The translations under genes and the position numbers were made by a program. Positions 60,179 to 64,000 of a DNA stretch of 64,000 bases are shown piece after piece (within the stretch, counting starts at the first letter, position 1; every line of letters starts with the position of its first letter). The stretch covers positions 1 through 64,000 of the forward strand of contig CAWEBN010000011.1 in assembly GCA_963807305.1 (NCBI GenBank), in the 5' to 3' direction. Source of the DNA: JAOPZW01 sp963807305 (GTDB taxonomy: Bacteria; Actinomycetota; Thermoleophilia; Solirubrobacterales; Solirubrobacteraceae). The notes beneath the pieces are model-generated. The model was not told the origin of the DNA. It did not search any database and worked only from the letters and a program-made list of their open reading frames with translations.

Positions 60179-61209
60179 GCGCCCCACACAGCGGCGAGCA
60201 CGCGCCGCCAGTTGCCCCACGCGATGCGGGCCACCTCGTCGGCACCGAAGCCGTCCTCGCGCAGAGCGTCGAGCAGGCGGGGGAGCCCGGCGACGTCGCT
60301 GAGCGCGGCGGGCATCGGCGCGCCGTCGAAGTCCGAGCCGAGGCCGACACGATCGACGCCGACGAGGTCGGCGGCGTGCCGGACGTGGGCCACGATCGCG
60401 GACAGTGGCGTGTCGGCCTCGTTGGCGCCGTCGGCGCGGACGAACGCGGGGCAGAACACGATCCCGACGATGCCGTCGCTGCGCGCCACCTCGCGCAGTT
60501 GCTCGTCGGTGAGGTTGCGCGTCGAGGCGCACAGCGCGTGGCACGCGGTGTGCGAGACGACCAGCGGCGCCGCCTCCATGCGCGCGACGTCGGCGAAGCC
60601 CGCGGCGTTCAGGTGGCTGAGGTCGACGAGGATCCCCAGCTCAGCGCAGCGGCGCACGAGGGCGCGGCCTGCGTCGGTGAGGCCCGGTCCGGTGTCCGGC
60701 GACGCGGGGTGGCGGAAGGGCACCCCGTGGCCGAACGCGCTGGGCCGGCTCCAGACCAGTCCGATCGAGCGCACGCCGGCGGCGTGCCAGGCGTCGAGCG
60801 CCGCCAGGCCCGGGTCGATCGCCTCGGCGCCCTCGAGGTGCAGGACCATCGCCAGCGTGCCGTCGGCACGGCAGCGATCGAGCGCTGCGACGTCCGTCAC
60901 GACGGCCACCGCGCCGTCGCCGGCCGCCGCCAGCGCGTGGGCGCGCCCGATGGCCCCCGCCGTGAAGGCCGCGGCCGTCTCGTGCGCGACCGGGCCGGCG
61001 TAGGGCATGTCCCACAGCGACCCGGCGAACGACGGGTCGTGCGGGGAGGGCGGGTTGATGGCGAACATCGCGCCGCCGAGGCCGCCGGCCCGCGCGCGCG
61101 GGAGGTCCACGTCGTGGTCCGGGAGGCCGGTGAGGAAGTCGGCGGTGGCGCCCCCCTCCGCCTGGAGCTTGCCGAGGACGTCGTTGTGGCCGTCGAAGAC
61201 CGCGGTCAC
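60175..61209 (-). CDS. Membrane dipeptidase-family (renal-type) zinc dipeptidase
   Basis: A 344-residue amidohydrolase-fold dipeptidase (M19). Zinc-binding and catalytic motifs: FDGHNDV near the N-terminus (His8, Asp10), LHLEGAEAID, LVDLSHLNAAGF, PLVVSHTACHAL, and GLGSDFDGAP. It cleaves L- or D-Xaa dipeptides, possibly peptidoglycan-derived. No signal peptide is seen, so it acts in the cytoplasm. The GTG at 61209 overlaps the upstream stop (GTGA) and is preferred over the ATG at 61230. Confidence 0.93.
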   Translation of the reverse strand: MTAVFDGHNDVLGKLQAEGGATADFLTGLPDHDVDLPRARAGGLGGAMFAINPPSPHDPSFAGSLWDMPYAGPVAHETAAAFTAGAIGRAHALAAAGDGAVAVVTDVAALDRCRADGTLAMVLHLEGAEAIDPGLAALDAWHAAGVRSIGLVWSRPSAFGHGVPFRHPASPDTGPGLTDAGRALVRRCAELGILVDLSHLNAAGFADVARMEAAPLVVSHTACHALCASTRNLTDEQLREVARSDGIVGIVFCPAFVRADGANEADTPLSAIVAHVRHAADLVGVDRVGLGSDFDGAPMPAALSDVAGLPRLLDALREDGFGADEVARIAWGNWRRVLAAVWGA

Positions 61210-61796
61210 GTCTGGTCGAGGTCGATCCACTTGTGGACGGTGAGCGGCTCCCAGGTCGCGAGTGTCGCCAGCAGGTCGTCGAGGCCGTCGCTGACCGCCA
61301 GCAGCGTGCGCGTCTCCGGGCGCAGGAAGCGCTCCTGCACGGCGTGGTCGAGGAAGGCGACGAGCGGCTGGTAGTAGCCGGCCACGTCGATCAGCCCGAG
61401 CGGTTTGGAGTGGATGCCGAGCTGCGCCCAGGTGTAGACCTCGAAGAGCTCCTCGAGCGTGCCGATGCCGCCCGGCAGCGCGATGAAGGCGTCCGAGAGC
61501 TCGGCCATGAGCGCCTTGCGCTCGTGCATGGAGCCGACCACCCGCAGGTCGTCGATGCCGGTGTGGCCGATCTCGAGGTCGAAGATCGCCTGCGGGATGA
61601 TGCCGACCACCTCGCCGCCCGCGGCCCGCGCCGCGTCGGCCACCGCGCCCATCATCCCGACCCTGCCGCCGCCGTAGACGACGCGCACGCCGCGCTGCGC
61701 CAACCCGCGCCCGACGGCCTCGGCGGCCTTCAGGTAGGCCGGCTCAGCGCCCGCGTTCGAGCCGCAGAAGACACAGATCGAGGAGAGCTCGGGCAC
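61206..61796 (-). CDS. LOG-family (TIGR00730) nucleoside 5'-monophosphate phosphoribohydrolase-like protein
   Basis: A 196-residue Rossmann-like protein: SICVFCGSNAG at the N-terminus, VVYGGGRVGMMGAVADAA, MHERKALMAELSDAFIALPG then PGGIGTLEELFEVYTWAQLG, the family active-site motif (PGGxGTxxE), and YYQPLVAFLDHAV. These enzymes release cytokinin-type bases or other nucleobases from nucleoside monophosphates. GTG 61796 begins the conserved region; the longer ORF start is less likely. It is coupled to the dipeptidase gene by a four-base overlap. Confidence 0.93.
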   Translation of the reverse strand: MPELSSICVFCGSNAGAEPAYLKAAEAVGRGLAQRGVRVVYGGGRVGMMGAVADAARAAGGEVVGIIPQAIFDLEIGHTGIDDLRVVGSMHERKALMAELSDAFIALPGGIGTLEELFEVYTWAQLGIHSKPLGLIDVAGYYQPLVAFLDHAVQERFLRPETRTLLAVSDGLDDLLATLATWEPLTVHKWIDLDQT

Positions 61797-61884
61797 GCCC
61801 CCAGCATATGCAGGAGGCGTGCCTCGATCGCTGGTTCCGCGACCCCCGCACTCGCACGCGGGCCGCAGAACCAACCAACTCTCG

Positions 61885-63354
61885 TCAGGCGGCGACCGGC
61901 GTCACCGCGGCGTCGCCGCGGCGGGCGGCCTCCGCGTGCTCGCGCGCGTCGCGCGAGGAGATCAGCACCGTCGCGAGGATCGCGCCCGCGAAGGCGAAAC
62001 CGGCGCCGACCAGGAACGCGTCCTGGAAGCCCTCGGTGAGGGCGACGGCGCGGTCGCGCACCCCGTCCGAGATGGCCGAGGTCGTCGTCCCGTTGGCCAC
62101 GGCGACGAGGATCGCGAGGCCGAGCGCGCCGCCGACCTGCTGGGAGGTGTTCACGAGCCCCGACGCGAGCCCTGCCTGGTCGGGCCGGATCCCCGTCACG
62201 GCGGCGATCGTCACCGGCACGAACGCGAAGCCGAGCCCGATGGCCGCCAGGATCGACGGAACGAGCACGTCCCCGAGGTACGTCCCGCCGTGCGCCGAGA
62301 CCTGCGAGAAGTAGAGCAGCCCGGCGGTGATGAAGAGCATGCCGATGATGAGCGTGATCTTGAAGCCGATCCGCGTCACCAGCACGGAGGCGCCGCCCGC
62401 GCTGAAGATGATGACCAGCGCCAGCGGCAGGTAGGCCACGCCCGTCTTCAGCGCGCTGTAGCCCAGCACCTGCTGCATGTACAGCGAGATGAAGAAGAAC
62501 ATGCTGAACAGCGACATGCCGATGAGCAGCGCGACGACGTTGGCCCCGCGAATCGTCTGCATGCGGAAGATCGAGAACGGCACCAGCGGCTGGCGGTGAC
62601 GGCGCTCGATGACCACGAAGGCGGCCAGGAGCGCGAGCGACAGCACGCCGAGGACGATCGTCTTGGTCGAGCCCCAGCCGGCGCTGTTGGCGTCGACCAG
62701 CGTGTAGACGAGCAGCGAGAGGCCGGCGGTGACCGTCACCGCGCCCCCGAGGTCGAACGAGCGCTCCGCGGCCTCGTCATGGCTCTCGGCCAGCAGTCGC
62801 GGGGCGAGCAGTGCGGCGGCGACGCCGATCGGCACGTTGACGAACAGCACCCACTCCCAGCCGAGGTACTCGGTGAGGATGCCGCCGAGCAGCACGCCCG
62901 CCGCGCCGCCCGATCCGGCGACGGCGCCCCAGATGCCCAGCGCCCTGTTGCGCTCGGCGCCCTCGGCGAAGGTGTTGGTCACGATCGACAGCGCGGCGGG
63001 GGAGACGAGCGCGGCGCCGAGGCCCTGCAGGGCGCGCGCGGCGATGAGCCAGACGTCGGACTGCGCCAGGCCGCCGAGCAGCGACGCGATCGAGAAGACG
63101 ACGAGGCCGATCATGAACAGCTTGCGCCGGCCGAGGAGGTCGGCGAGGCGCCCGCCGAGCAGCAGGAAGCCGCCGAAGGTGAGGGTGTAGGCGTTGACGA
63201 CCCAGGCGAGGTTGTCCTGGGAGAAGTCCAGCGCACGCCCGATCGAGGGCAGCGCGACGTTGACGATGGCGGCGTCGAGGACGACGACGAACTGCGTCGT
63301 GGCCAGGAGCGCGAGCGCGAGCCATTTCGCGCGAGGAGTGTCCACAGCGGTCAT
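61885..63354 (-). CDS. MFS multidrug efflux transporter, DHA2 (EmrB/QacA) type
   Basis: A 489-residue transporter with 14 helices. Motifs: LDAAIVNVALPSIGRAL in TM1 (motif D1), RLADLLGRRKLF (motif A), ARALQGLGAALVSPAALS, and GSGGAAGVLLGGIL with the Pro-poor motif C region, then WEWVLFVNVPIGV. It expels drugs with proton exchange. ATG 63354 is chosen. A divergent TetR-family gene is 176 bases away, and an inverted repeat lies between; the regulator probably represses this pump. Confidence 0.94.
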   Translation of the reverse strand: MTAVDTPRAKWLALALLATTQFVVVLDAAIVNVALPSIGRALDFSQDNLAWVVNAYTLTFGGFLLLGGRLADLLGRRKLFMIGLVVFSIASLLGGLAQSDVWLIAARALQGLGAALVSPAALSIVTNTFAEGAERNRALGIWGAVAGSGGAAGVLLGGILTEYLGWEWVLFVNVPIGVAAALLAPRLLAESHDEAAERSFDLGGAVTVTAGLSLLVYTLVDANSAGWGSTKTIVLGVLSLALLAAFVVIERRHRQPLVPFSIFRMQTIRGANVVALLIGMSLFSMFFFISLYMQQVLGYSALKTGVAYLPLALVIIFSAGGASVLVTRIGFKITLIIGMLFITAGLLYFSQVSAHGGTYLGDVLVPSILAAIGLGFAFVPVTIAAVTGIRPDQAGLASGLVNTSQQVGGALGLAILVAVANGTTTSAISDGVRDRAVALTEGFQDAFLVGAGFAFAGAILATVLISSRDAREHAEAARRGDAAVTPVAA

Positions 63355-63457
63355 GAGAGGAAGTCTGCCCTTCGGGTCTTTGGCTCCTGTACGGCTACCC
63401 ACCCCTTAGGGGTCGTGAGGGGCGTAGCAGGGGCCGAAATAAGCGGAAGTTGATCTC

Positions 63458-63487
63458 CGGTTCCGATTCAGGCAAGATACGGAACCG
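63458..63487. promoter_or_regulatory. Inverted repeat between MFS and TetR genes, candidate operator
   Basis: CGGTTCCG and CGGAACCG are separated by 14 bases; AAGCGG (63441-63446) and CCGCTT (63485-63490) extend the symmetry. Location between divergent genes, 44 bases before the TetR start, fits a TetR operator. Confidence 0.5.
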
Positions 63488-63530
63488 CTTCTCCGTTTGT
63501 CAAGTACATTTCACGCCGAGGTCACGCGCC

Positions 63531-64000
63531 ATGACGGCACCCGACACCCAGACCCCCAAGCCGCTGCGCGCCGACGCGCGGCGCAACCGCGAGCGCATCA
63601 TCGCCGCAGCGCGGACCGTGTTCGCCGAGCGCGGCGTCGAGGCGCAGATGGACGACGTCGCCCGCGAGGCGGGCGTCGGCGTGGGGACCGTCTACCGGCA
63701 CTTCCCGCACAAGGAGGCGCTGCTCGGCGAGCTCGTGGCCCAGAAGTTCCGCGCCTTCGGCGACAACGCCGAGCGCGCCCTCGCGGTCGAGGACCCGTGG
63801 GAGGCGTTCGCGGGGCTGCTGCGCGCCAACGCGGAGCTGTGCGTGCGTGACGTGGGCATTCAGGAGGCGCTCGCGCGCACCCCGGAGGCCTGGCGGCTCG
63901 CCGACGCGGAGTTCCAGCGCCTGGATGCGCTCGCCAACCAGCTCGTGGCTCGGGCGCAGGCTGCCGGCGTGCTGCGGCCCGACTTCGCCGTCGCGGAGAT
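63531..64000 (+). CDS. TetR-family transcriptional regulator, 3'-truncated by window end
   Basis: 156 codons are visible; the gene runs off the window. N-terminal HTH: ARRNRERIIAAARTVFAERG, then MDDVAREAGVGVGTVYRHFP with HKEALLGELV, the standard TetR DNA-binding pattern. The ligand domain (PWEAFAGLLRANAELC, GIQEALARTPEAW) resembles that of TetR regulators next to drug pumps. It is divergent from the MFS pump gene. Confidence 0.93.
   Translation, partial: MTAPDTQTPKPLRADARRNRERIIAAARTVFAERGVEAQMDDVAREAGVGVGTVYRHFPHKEALLGELVAQKFRAFGDNAERALAVEDPWEAFAGLLRANAELCVRDVGIQEALARTPEAWRLADAEFQRLDALANQLVARAQAAGVLRPDFAVAE

Overview
The window is a very GC-rich bacterial chromosome segment, with almost every codon ending in G or C and frequent GTG/TTG starts joined by 4-base GTGA or ATGA overlaps. 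Gene content points to a free-living soil or rhizosphere actinobacterium. It includes an Lrp-controlled phenylalanine hydroxylase, a LigD polymerase domain, an MprAB-like two-component pair, F420/FMN pyridoxamine-oxidase-like proteins, an RNHCP zinc-ribbon protein and AraC/VOC clusters. My best guess is Thermoleophilia (Solirubrobacter or Conexibacter relatives). That guess is inference; no rRNA gene is present to settle it.

Layout. 1-4.7 kb: amidase (5'-truncated by the window), inositol-phosphatase family enzyme, VOC and PPOX-fold proteins, and an Lrp/AsnC regulator divergent from phhA. 4.7-10.7 kb: five tRNA genes (Leu-CAA, Leu-TAG, a Trp-CCA-like gene with a poor D-stem, Gly-TCC, Pro-GGG), two LAGLIDADG homing-endonuclease-like genes next to tRNAs (one intact, one broken), a PhzF protein, a frameshifted patatin and a dienoyl-CoA-reductase-like SDR. 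10.8-20.5 kb: cation/proton antiporter, msrA, SDR, LigD polymerase, a His-rich secreted protein, an orphan contractile-injection-system tube gene coupled to a tube/adaptor fusion gene, AraC and VOC genes, and a HIRAN protein. 20.6-31.3 kb: a 1511-residue secreted multidomain protein with its lipoprotein partner, a lipoate ligase-like protein, a Tat-exported amine oxidase, an internally deleted RsbW-like gene, a response regulator/kinase pair and a fatty-acid-hydroxylase-like membrane enzyme.

From tRNA-Glu(CTC) at 31537-31609 to about 49.05 kb lies what looks like a genomic island. The 3' end of this tRNA recurs in shortened form at 32525-32548 and at 49028-49046, each copy followed by its own hairpin. 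A decayed tyrosine integrase (45.8-46.4 kb) lies near the right end. Cargo is an APC permease, an NhaC antiporter, an M20 dipeptidase, a small membrane protein, a DcuC/YfcC carrier, a PAS-type histidine kinase, a MacB-like ABC exporter and a secreted GH30-like glycosidase. The set reads as peptide/amino-acid uptake plus efflux.

49.1-64 kb returns to core-type genes: RNHCP protein, Nudix hydrolase, two PAP2 phosphatases around a PRC-barrel protein, and a cobalamin operon (pduO-type adenosyltransferase, cobT, cobS, aldo/keto reductase). The cobalamin operon is divergent from a lipoprotein with a possible transcobalamin-like (DUF4430) fold. It is followed by the three-gene proton-translocating transhydrogenase operon pntAA-pntAB-pntB, a dipeptidase/LOG pair, and an MFS efflux pump divergent from a TetR regulator that runs off the window end.

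No CRISPR array, rRNA, recognisable riboswitch or intact transposase was seen.
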